7,079 nucleotides of DNA. It comes from Verrucomicrobiota bacterium (lineage in GTDB: Bacteria > Verrucomicrobiota > Verrucomicrobiia > Opitutales > Seribacteraceae). Of the stretch, positions 1 to 5,714 are shown piece by piece. Each line of letters begins with the position of its first letter. The first letter of the stretch is position 1. The notes beneath the pieces were generated by a model. It worked only from the letters and a program-made list of their open reading frames with translations. It ran no database searches and was not told the origin of the DNA. The translations under genes were made by a program, and so were the position numbers. The DNA lies in the NCBI GenBank assembly GCA_014382645.1, contig JACNJI010000348.1:1-7079 (forward strand). The letters are read 5' to 3'.

Positions 1-1090
1 GTCGAGTAGGATCGGCATATAAAATTCGCCATGGGGGCAGACGCAGTTGGCTCAAGGTCATTGTCGGCAAGGGGGCAAATGTATGAAATTGATCCACGCT
101 GAGAGTAGCTTCACAGGCATTGGAATCAAGGAAAGCCTCGACAGCCCAGTTCTCGCCTATGCCCGTGGCGTTTGCCTCGGTTGTCCCATTTGCATCTATT
201 TTCCACTTCCCGTCACCGGTTTCCGAGGCGGATATAAACAAGTGGGGGATTCGCAGGGTTTGCCCCAGTGCCGTAAGAGAAAGGTCGCCGGCATTTACGT
301 CGAATGAGGGAGAGACCAGGGAATCGCCACGAATGCCTGCCTTGCCTTCGATCAAAGCGAAACCGCTCAAAAGCGAAAATCCATCAAGCTCGTATGGCAA
401 TGACCACGTAGCCATTGCCTTTTTCAAGGCGACTAGGTCGGCAAAACCAAAATGAGAACTCAACGAAGTAGCATTCTCGTCAGCAACAAAGCCGGCCAGA
501 ACGGAAATAGGCGCCTCTCCGATAGAACCATTGATGTCTAGGCTGATTGAACTCGATCCTGCCGACAGGCGTGCATCGACCCGAGCACGACCTTGAGAAT
601 CGCCATAATTCAAGGTAACGTTCGCGTCATGAAGTTGGAGATCCCGGAAGGCGGGCTGCTCCAAAAACAAACGAATTTGTTCCTCGATGGTTTCATCGGT
701 TAAGGAAGGTTCGGTCAACTCTTCGACCCACGCTTGCATATCCAATACAAGGCGAAGGTCGAACAATTCCAGTTTTTCGACCACTCCATCGAGGACTTTA
801 TCCAAATCGTAGGCAACAGCCAGTCTGGCTAAAGTCAGGTCCGTTTTATCATCCGACAAGCGAAGACCCGTTATGGAAGAACCCTTAGGTGAAACATCGA
901 CTTGCTCGATAACGACTGTCGGCTCATGAAAACCCACCTCTTCAGCCTCTTTCGCAGTATAATGCTCGAGCAATCTCGGCAAACGCCACCATAGGATCGA
1001 CAAACCGCATACCAGCAATAGGAAGATGCCGAGAAGAAGCCGTAGGCAAACTCTCCTGAAACGCGAAGTATTGAGTTCCTTGTCACTCAT
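1..1090 (-). CDS. AsmA/YdbH-like membrane-anchored protein, N-terminal part (runs off left edge)
   Basis: The frame is open from an ATG at 1090 to the window edge: 363 codons without a stop and no stop reached. Residues 1-12 are charged and include RFRR; residues 13-36 form one hydrophobic segment ending in WW, so this is an inner-membrane anchor with the rest outside the cytoplasm. From about residue 58 the protein is an alternation of short beta-like strands (for example ITGLRLSD, LEKLELFDLRL-like runs, VTLNYGD, ISLDINGSI), the repetitive pattern of AsmA/TamB/YdbH proteins, which form long lipid-conducting grooves between the two membranes. The closest resemblance I can name is the YdbH group, but from memory only. 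No clear ribosome binding site precedes the start; no other in-frame start lies nearby. It is divergent from the phospholipid operon, which suits a lipid-transfer role. Family assignment is tentative; that the frame is coding is much surer. Confidence 0.72.
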   Translation of the reverse strand, partial: MSDKELNTSRFRRVCLRLLLGIFLLLVCGLSILWWRLPRLLEHYTAKEAEEVGFHEPTVVIEQVDVSPKGSSITGLRLSDDKTDLTLARLAVAYDLDKVLDGVVEKLELFDLRLVLDMQAWVEELTEPSLTDETIEEQIRLFLEQPAFRDLQLHDANVTLNYGDSQGRARVDARLSAGSSSISLDINGSIGEAPISVLAGFVADENATSLSSHFGFADLVALKKAMATWSLPYELDGFSLLSGFALIEGKAGIRGDSLVSPSFDVNAGDLSLTALGQTLRIPHLFISASETGDGKWKIDANGTTEANATGIGENWAVEAFLDSNACEATLSVDQFHTFAPLPTMTLSQLRLPPWRILYADPTR

Positions 1091-1198
1091 GTCATTTGCA
1101 CGATGCGCGATGGAGGAAGAGTGGAAAGACAAAAGAGTTTACTTCCTTTGACGAGAAAATCCATTATGGCTAACGTTTTACAAAATGAAAGTTCCATT
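1091..1198. promoter_or_regulatory. Divergent intergenic region, likely promoters for both flanking transcription units
   Basis: The AsmA/YdbH-like gene and the oxidoreductase-led operon start back to back here, so promoters in both directions are expected. On the plus strand TTTACT (1138-1143) and CATTAT (1162-1167) are 18 bases apart, and TTGACG (1148-1153) is 17 bases before TAACGT (1171-1176); either is a partial match to a sigma-70-type promoter. On the minus strand CATAAT lies at 1167-1162. None is strong, and the organism's consensus is unknown. If the second plus-strand pair is used, the transcript would start just before the ATG at 1199 and exclude the ATG at 1166. Confidence 0.35.
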
Positions 1199-1201
1199 AT
1201 G
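1160..1201 (+). repeat. 9-base direct repeat TCCATTATG, two copies 33 bases apart
   Basis: TCCATTATG occurs at 1160-1168 and again at 1193-1201. The offset is 33 bases, which is eleven codons and close to three helical turns. Each copy ends in an ATG, and both ATGs are in the oxidoreductase frame. It could be a small duplication at the gene start, a pair of operator half-sites on one face of the helix, or chance. Confidence 0.4.
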
Positions 1202-2158
1202 ACAAAGGTAGGATTCATTGGTGCGGGAGATATCTCGCTGTTGCACGCCGAGGGGGTCAAGGAAACGCGCGGAGCCGAACTGGTCGGCATCTGGAACCGC
1301 ACTCGTTCGCGAGCAGACGAGAAGGCCGCCTTGTTCGGCTGCCAAGTGTTCGACTCTCCCGAATCCCTCATGGAAGCCGTGGACGTTGTCTACGTACTCA
1401 CGAACATGGAGACTCATCACGAATATTCCCTGATGGCTATCGAACGTGGTTGTCACGTACTCGTGGAAAAGCCGACAGCCATCACCATTGACGAAATCCT
1501 CGAGATGAAGGAAGCCGCCGCCGCCAAGGGCGTAAAGATCGCTCCCGTACACAACTACATATACGAGCCAAGCGTCATGCGGGCCAAGGATCTAATTGAA
1601 AGTGGAAAACTGGGCGACTTGGTCGCCGTATACGTTCTCTACAACATCCACCATCCCGAAGAGGTGGCAGCGCGATATCCGGGCGTAATTCGACAAATCC
1701 TCACTCACCATGCCTACTGTACCCTCTACGCAGTGGGAGAACCGGAAAAGGTTTCCTGCATGAAAGCCACTGTCAACGACGGTTCCGTTCCTCAGGAAAA
1801 CATTGCCATGGCCACCTTGAAAATGAAGAACGGGGCCCTCTCCCACCTTTGCGCCAGTTTCGCCGCCGACGACCATGCGAGCGATCCCTGGACCTTCATG
1901 ATCAAGGTGATCGGCACCAAGGGAGCCACTCGCTACAGCTACCGAGACTGGGTCGAAAACACACCCGCCGTAGTCCATTCGCAAACCTATTCCGCCTACC
2001 CCTATACCATCCGGGCAACAGGCAAGCATTTCATTGAAAAAGTGGTCGGGCTTGGCGAAGAGCCACTTTCTACTTTGGACGATGCCGTGACCTGCATGAA
2101 GATCATCGAAGCCTGCGAAACCTCCGTCGAAGAGGAACGTCACGTCGTCATCGAATAA
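1199..2158 (+). CDS. Gfo/Idh/MocA family NAD(P)-dependent oxidoreductase
   Basis: A 319-residue cytoplasmic dehydrogenase of the family that oxidises or reduces sugars, inositols and related alcohols. The N-terminus is a Rossmann strand with a dinucleotide loop, GFIGAGDIS at residues 5-13. The family's EKP motif, with the catalytic lysine, is at 90-92 (HVLVEKPTA). The C-terminal substrate domain begins near residue 120, and GEP at 180-182 is a familiar landmark. The usual D-x-x-x-H active-site pair looks like Q-I-L-T-H (166-170), so the substrate chemistry may differ from classical inositol or glucose-fructose enzymes. The ATG at 1199 was chosen because it puts MTKVGFIGAG at the start, as is usual; ATG 1166 (11 residues longer) and 1103 are in frame but add non-homologous-looking sequence. 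No strong Shine-Dalgarno is seen. It heads the operon, with the next gene 13 bases downstream. Substrate not identifiable; a role in making a lipid head group is only inference. Confidence 0.9.
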   Translation: MTKVGFIGAGDISLLHAEGVKETRGAELVGIWNRTRSRADEKAALFGCQVFDSPESLMEAVDVVYVLTNMETHHEYSLMAIERGCHVLVEKPTAITIDEILEMKEAAAAKGVKIAPVHNYIYEPSVMRAKDLIESGKLGDLVAVYVLYNIHHPEEVAARYPGVIRQILTHHAYCTLYAVGEPEKVSCMKATVNDGSVPQENIAMATLKMKNGALSHLCASFAADDHASDPWTFMIKVIGTKGATRYSYRDWVENTPAVVHSQTYSAYPYTIRATGKHFIEKVVGLGEEPLSTLDDAVTCMKIIEACETSVEEERHVVIE

Positions 2159-2171
2159 TTCCGAATCGATC

Positions 2172-2837
2172 ATGGCCCGCATCGTCGCGATTTGGCGAGA
2201 TTCACTTCACACGATCCTCGACATCTATGAACGACGTCGCGGTCCGCTAAGAATATTCTTTCCGCTCCTATTTCTCTTCTTCGTTTTCCTGAACGTGGGT
2301 TGCTATTGGTGGGGAATATTCACCGCCTTCCCGCAGTACATGCTTACCCAAGAGGCAAACCACTACCTAAAACTCCAGTTCCCCGTAGGAATCCTCGGGG
2401 CCCTTTTCGACAGCCTGTCCTTCTTTGTAACAATCTGGATTATTCGCAGAGCCCTCACCGCCAAAAGCACTGCTGAATACGTAATGCACCTCTCGCTGGA
2501 CTTGGTAATCGCAATGATCGCGACTTTTTGGGTGCTCTTCGTCTTCACCTCGGGCGGCTGGTTCATAAGCCTGTTCGAGACCGTGCCGGAAGAACTGACA
2601 CTCCGCGGCGAGAAATACACCACTCGGGCCGTCCAAGCCCTCCAGGATCCCACGGGACGCGAAAACGCCAAGAACATCTACTTCGGAATCATCATGGGCG
2701 TATCCGCCGCTCTGCCCACCTGCCTTCACCTACTACTCTTTTTTTGCTCCTGCCTCCAAGCTTTCAGAAATAAACTATTCGGAAGCTCACTCAGTCATAA
2801 GCAAACGAAGGGAAACGATCTCCAATCCGAGGAATAA
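2172..2837 (+). CDS. Four-helix membrane protein of unknown function
   Basis: I do not recognise this 221-residue protein. Hydrophobic segments at about residues 28-50, 72-93, 109-133 and 168-195 suggest four transmembrane helices. The N-terminal 27 residues are basic (RRRGP before helix 1), which would place that end in the cytoplasm. A loop of about 35 residues between helices 3 and 4 is polar (ETVPEELTLRGEKYTTRA), on the same side as the termini if the helix count is right, allowing for helix 3 ending near 133. The last 25 residues are polar (SHKQTKGNDLQSEE). There are no catalytic-looking motifs. The ATG at 2172 is 13 bases after the oxidoreductase stop without an evident Shine-Dalgarno, so coupled translation is likely. 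Its place directly before the phospholipid genes suggests a membrane or lipid-related accessory role, by context alone. Confidence 0.8.
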   Translation: MARIVAIWRDSLHTILDIYERRRGPLRIFFPLLFLFFVFLNVGCYWWGIFTAFPQYMLTQEANHYLKLQFPVGILGALFDSLSFFVTIWIIRRALTAKSTAEYVMHLSLDLVIAMIATFWVLFVFTSGGWFISLFETVPEELTLRGEKYTTRAVQALQDPTGRENAKNIYFGIIMGVSAALPTCLHLLLFFCSCLQAFRNKLFGSSLSHKQTKGNDLQSEE

Positions 2838-2891
2838 AGGACTCAATTATATCGCTTGCACTGGCCACGAACTGTAGAAAGTATGGTAATT

Positions 2892-3500
2892 ATGCCGAGC
2901 ATTTACGACCTAAAGCCAAAATTTCAAGGTCTATTGCGACCGATTACGAGAAGTTTGGTTAATCTTGGCGTCACCGCAAACCAAGTAACTGTTTTTGCCG
3001 CAGTCTTATCCATCGGAGCAGGAGCTTGCCTTACTATTTGGCCAACTGAGAAGTGGCCCTTGCTCATGATTCCGGGTATGTTGTTCGTTCGTATGGCATT
3101 GAACGCGATCGACGGCATGCTGGCTCGCGAACATGACATGAAGTCCGATCTGGGAGCAGTGCTCAATGAAATCGGAGACGTCGTATCGGACTCCGCCTTG
3201 TATTTGCCCTTGGCCCTTCTGCCTGGTTTTCGCCCCGAACTGATTGTCGCCATCGTGCTACTTTCCGTAATCAGTGAAATGACCGGAGTCGTGGCCGTGC
3301 AAATCGGGGCGAGTCGTCGCTACGAAGGTCCCATGGGGAAAAGCGATCGCGCCCTCGCCTTCGGATTGATCTGCCTTTTACTTGGTTGCGGCGTACCGGT
3401 AGAACCTTGGCTCGAGATTGCCCTTGGCGTCATCCTTATTCTGCTACTGGTCACGATCTTCAACAGAGCCAAACGCGCCTTGCAGGAGGTGAAAGAATGA
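2892..3500 (+). CDS. CDP-alcohol phosphatidyltransferase family protein (YnbA-like)
   Basis: A 202-residue integral membrane enzyme that would transfer the phosphatidyl group of CDP-diacylglycerol to an alcohol, releasing CMP. The signature D-x2-D-G-x2-A-R-x8-G-x3-D-x3-D is laid out with exact spacing at residues 71-96: N71, D74-G75, A78-R79, G88, N92, D96. Positions one and three of the four metal/catalytic aspartates are therefore asparagine. Helices follow at about 105-140 and 153-190. SRRYEGPMGKSDRA (141-154) lies between them and resembles a conserved segment of this subfamily. ATG 2892 gives MPSIYDLKPKF, the start I expect for YnbA-like proteins, and has GAAAG 10 bases upstream; ATG 2883 is too close to that site, and TTG 2856 adds an unlikely extension. 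The gene is coupled by an ATGA overlap to the cytidylyltransferase that would supply its substrate. The acceptor alcohol cannot be read from sequence. Confidence 0.9.
   Translation: MPSIYDLKPKFQGLLRPITRSLVNLGVTANQVTVFAAVLSIGAGACLTIWPTEKWPLLMIPGMLFVRMALNAIDGMLAREHDMKSDLGAVLNEIGDVVSDSALYLPLALLPGFRPELIVAIVLLSVISEMTGVVAVQIGASRRYEGPMGKSDRALAFGLICLLLGCGVPVEPWLEIALGVILILLLVTIFNRAKRALQEVKE
3484..3489 (+). promoter_or_regulatory. Strong ribosome binding site that fixes the cytidylyltransferase start
   Basis: AGGAGG, inside the 3' end of the phosphatidyltransferase gene, sits 7 bases before the ATG at 3497. It is the clearest Shine-Dalgarno in the operon and rules out the longer in-frame extension that begins at 3386, which would overlap the previous gene by over 100 bases. 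Confidence 0.8.
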
Positions 3501-4471
3501 ACTTCATGACGCTCGATCCATCCGTTCGATGGAGTCTCGCTGCAATATTCGGAGCTCTCGTACTCTCAACCGTAATCGTTCAAGCGCTTACTCGCCTTAA
3601 GCCGTCCGGAGATTTTTCCAACCTCCGCCAGAGAGTGAACTCTTGGTGGGTGATGGTCACGGTATTTTCTCTGGCCATGACCCTTAGCCGAAACGTATCG
3701 ATCCTCTTCTTTGCATTCATCAGTTTCCTGGCCCTCAAGGAATTCCTATCCCTTATTCCAACAAGACGGGCGGATCGGCGGGTATTGTTTTGGGCGTACT
3801 TGGCGATTCCACTCCAATTTTACTTTGTACACTTGGAATGGTACGGGATGTTCATTATTTTTATTCCCGTTTACATGTTCCTGTTGTTGCCGCTCCGGAT
3901 GGTCACAATTGGCCAAACAAAAGGATATGTCCGTGCGGCAGGAACCATCCATTGGGGGCTAATGCTGACGGTTTTTTGCCTCAGTCACACTGCCTTCATG
4001 CTGGTTCTTCAGGAATCCAAGGCACCTCATTCATTCCCCGGACCGGGTCTCGTTCTCTTTCTAGTCGTGCTTACCCAGCTAAACGACGTCTGCCAGTTCA
4101 TTTGGGGAAAATCACTCGGGCGCCGGAAAATACTGCCTAAGGTCAGTCCCGGAAAGACTTGGGCGGGCTTTCTGGGAGGAGTGTCCACCACGACCGTCAT
4201 CGCGTGGCAGGCGGGGCCATTCCTCACCATGCTCAACGAATGGCAATCCGCCGTGGCCGGATTGATAATAGGGGTCGGAGGATTCGTAGGTGACGTGAAC
4301 CTCTCGGCTTTGAAACGCGACCTGCAGGTCAAGGACAGCGGCAGTCTACTTCCGGGTCACGGTGGCATACTCGATCGAGTGGACAGCCTCACCTATACCG
4401 CGCCCCTCTTCTTTCACTACGTTTATTGGCTGTATGACTTCCAGACCTTCGGCACGAGCATAGCGCAATAA
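3497..4471 (+). CDS. Phosphatidate cytidylyltransferase (CDP-diglyceride synthase, CdsA/YnbB-like)
   Basis: A 324-residue polytopic membrane enzyme that converts phosphatidic acid and CTP to CDP-diacylglycerol and pyrophosphate. The complete family signature is at residues 270-296: S-A-L-K-R, then K279-D280-S-G, then P286-G-H-G-G290, then D293-R-V-D296. It is preceded by GGFVGDVNL at 261-269. Upstream, LNDVCQFIWGKSLG (195-208) and SPGKTWAGFLGG (217-228) are the other conserved blocks. About eight hydrophobic segments are visible, the first at 12-31 and others around 51-82, 97-112, 117-133, 152-171, 184-200, 223-237 and 252-268. The start ATG overlaps the preceding stop (ATGA) and has a good ribosome binding site; the stop abuts the acyltransferase ATG. 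It has all catalytic residues expected, so it should be active, and it probably feeds the neighbouring phosphatidyltransferase. It may be a paralogue rather than the organism's main CdsA. Confidence 0.95.
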   Translation: MNFMTLDPSVRWSLAAIFGALVLSTVIVQALTRLKPSGDFSNLRQRVNSWWVMVTVFSLAMTLSRNVSILFFAFISFLALKEFLSLIPTRRADRRVLFWAYLAIPLQFYFVHLEWYGMFIIFIPVYMFLLLPLRMVTIGQTKGYVRAAGTIHWGLMLTVFCLSHTAFMLVLQESKAPHSFPGPGLVLFLVVLTQLNDVCQFIWGKSLGRRKILPKVSPGKTWAGFLGGVSTTTVIAWQAGPFLTMLNEWQSAVAGLIIGVGGFVGDVNLSALKRDLQVKDSGSLLPGHGGILDRVDSLTYTAPLFFHYVYWLYDFQTFGTSIAQ

Positions 4472-5113
4472 ATGAACAAGCTCTGCCGCTTGCTTTTCTT
4501 CGCGCTATTGGTGCGCCCCATCATGCTGGTCTTCCTCGGACTGAACGTCCGTCGCCGAGAAGGATTGCCCGCCAAAGGCCCCGCAGTTCTAGTGGCTAAT
4601 CACAACAGTCACCTCGACGCGGTCACTCTGATGAGCCTGTTTCCACTTGGGATACTCCACAAGTTGCGACCTGTTGCCGCTCAAGATTATTTTTTCCGCA
4701 ACCCTTTGTTAAAATGGTTTGCCCTAAATATAATGGGAATCCTGCCACTTGACCGAAAAGTGAAGTCGAAGCGCCGGCACCCCCTCGCCGGCATCGACGA
4801 ATCTCTCGGTCAAAACGACATTGTCATCGTGTTTCCCGAAGGTTCCCGCGGAGCACCCGAGCAGTTGGGCGAAATGAAAGCAGGCATCGCGCACATCGCA
4901 AAGAAAAACCCCGAGGTCCCGATAATCCCCATCTACATGCACGGTCTGGGAAAAGCCCTGCCGAAAGGAGAGGCCCTCCTAGTCCCCTTCTTTCTAGATG
5001 TTTTCATAGGAGAAACCCTCACTTGGAGTGGAGACAAAACGGCATTTATGGAGCAGTTGACGCAGCAAATAAAGGAACTCGCTGAGGAGGGGAATTTCTC
5101 TCCTTGGGAGTAA
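4472..5113 (+). CDS. 1-acyl-sn-glycerol-3-phosphate acyltransferase (PlsC-type, LPLAT family)
   Basis: A 213-residue membrane-associated enzyme, expected to acylate lysophosphatidic acid to phosphatidic acid. The catalytic H-x4-D motif is NHNSHLD at residues 43-49 (H44, D49). The glycerol-phosphate binding block is FPEGSRG at 121-127, and the later block VPIIPIYMHG is at 149-158. A short hydrophobic stretch (residues 6-24) would anchor it to the inner membrane. The length is close to the usual 200-250. The ATG follows the cytidylyltransferase TAA with no gap and no clear Shine-Dalgarno, so translation is probably coupled. The last 10 bases overlap the next gene. Its product, phosphatidic acid, is the substrate of the enzyme encoded just upstream. 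The family also contains acyltransferases that use other lyso-lipids, so substrate is not certain. Confidence 0.93.
   Translation: MNKLCRLLFFALLVRPIMLVFLGLNVRRREGLPAKGPAVLVANHNSHLDAVTLMSLFPLGILHKLRPVAAQDYFFRNPLLKWFALNIMGILPLDRKVKSKRRHPLAGIDESLGQNDIVIVFPEGSRGAPEQLGEMKAGIAHIAKKNPEVPIIPIYMHGLGKALPKGEALLVPFFLDVFIGETLTWSGDKTAFMEQLTQQIKELAEEGNFSPWE
5085..5092 (+). promoter_or_regulatory. Ribosome binding site supporting a TTG start at 5104
   Basis: AGGAGGGG lies inside the end of the acyltransferase gene, 11 bases before TTG 5104. An in-frame TGA at 5083-5085 closes the frame just upstream, and no ATG occurs before codon 55, so TTG is the only reasonable start for the next gene. Confidence 0.65.
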
Positions 5114-5637
5114 AGCTTCTAGCAATCGCTTGGGGACTGGCCGAAGCGACCGTCTTCTTCATCGTTCCCGATGTTCTGTTAACCTACTTGGCGCTCAAAG
5201 ACCCAAGGCGGGCAACGAAAGCCTGTATATGGACATTGGTTGGAGCATTGGTCGGAGGAACCGCAATGTTTTGTTGGGGACACTACGATCCGAAAGGCGC
5301 TGAAGGCTTCTTGGCTCAAGTCCCTGCAATAGATGAAGAACTGCTCAATAAGGTCGAGCAGCAGATCGATGATGACGGAGTGAAGGCAACCTTCTTCGGC
5401 CCTATGGCCGGTCGACCCTACAAGATCTACGCGGTTTACGCAGGTGCCAAAGACATTAGCTTCCCGAGCTTCCTGCTCGTCAGCATCCCCGCTCGCCTTC
5501 TGCGTTTCATACTGCTTACTTGGATCACTTGGTGGGTAGCAAGCAAGCTTTTGACCAAGCTACAGACAAGACAAAAGGCATTCGTCCTGACAGCTGTCTG
5601 GATTGCGTTCTACTCTTGGTATTTTGCCACAATGTAA
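5104..5637 (+). CDS. Small membrane protein, DedA/VTT-like (SNARE-associated) candidate
   Basis: A 177-residue protein with a TTG start and a 10-base overlap with the acyltransferase gene. Hydrophobic segments lie at about residues 4-30 (broken by the polar AEA at 13-15 and by P22-D23), 41-58, 96-114, 121-145 and 158-175. An acidic amphipathic stretch (77-92, EELLNKVEQQIDDD) separates the halves. The layout recalls DedA/VTT proteins, which carry re-entrant loops and a G-x3-R-P/x-Y-K type segment: here FFGPMAGRPYKIYAVYAG (97-114) and later a conserved-looking PARLLRF (129-135). DedA-family members recycle undecaprenyl phosphate or move phospholipids across the inner membrane. Sequence resemblance is weak, so the family call rests partly on the operon. 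If right, it would flip the lipid made by the three upstream enzymes. Otherwise it is an uncharacterised membrane protein of the same operon. Confidence 0.75.
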   Translation: MGVKLLAIAWGLAEATVFFIVPDVLLTYLALKDPRRATKACIWTLVGALVGGTAMFCWGHYDPKGAEGFLAQVPAIDEELLNKVEQQIDDDGVKATFFGPMAGRPYKIYAVYAGAKDISFPSFLLVSIPARLLRFILLTWITWWVASKLLTKLQTRQKAFVLTAVWIAFYSWYFATM

Positions 5638-5714
5638 GGGTACTGCCTTGACTGTCCCCGCAAGCTTGGAAACTCTCATTCGAACTAGATTCTCATAGCA
5701 ACCGAAAGACCTTT
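5638..5714 (+). promoter_or_regulatory. Intergenic gap that may hold the promoter of the PHP gene
   Basis: This 77-base gap separates the end of the lipid operon from the PHP hydrolase gene. I see no hairpin followed by a T-run, so no intrinsic terminator for the operon. TTGACT at 5648-5653 and TAGATT at 5686-5691 each resemble promoter hexamers but are too far apart (32 bases) to pair. GAAAG at 5704-5708 is a plausible ribosome binding site, 6 bases before the ATG. The PHP gene could be read through from upstream or have its own weak promoter. Confidence 0.25.

Noticed and set aside
47..455. Two small plus-strand open frames (86 and 111 codons) near the left edge
   Set aside because: They lie opposite the long minus-strand AsmA/YdbH-like frame, have no ribosome binding sites and give low-complexity, Cys/Pro/Ser-rich translations without any family look.
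871..1371. Minus-strand open frames across 871-1086 and 1087-1371
   Set aside because: The first is an out-of-frame shadow of the AsmA/YdbH-like gene; the second lies over the intergenic region and the start of the oxidoreductase, whose frame is clearly the real one.
1592..2182. 196-codon minus-strand open frame opposite the oxidoreductase
   Set aside because: It is an antisense shadow: the plus-strand frame there has continuous Gfo/Idh/MocA features, and the antisense translation is a Gly/Val/Asp/His-rich mix with no motif.
2838..2891. Internal promoter before the phosphatidyltransferase (TTGCAC at 2856)
   Set aside because: No hexamer resembling a -10 lies at 16-18 bases; the nearest, TATGGT at 2882, is 20 bases away and overlaps a possible start codon.
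3386..3496. 37-codon upstream extension of the cytidylyltransferase
   Set aside because: It would overlap the phosphatidyltransferase gene in another frame, reads as basic non-homologous sequence, and a strong AGGAGG 7 bases before ATG 3497 explains the start.
5112..5668. AAGCTT occurrences near both ends of the VTT-like gene, as possible cassette boundaries
   Set aside because: Two six-base matches without longer flanking similarity are expected by chance, and the first lies within continuous overlapping coding sequence.
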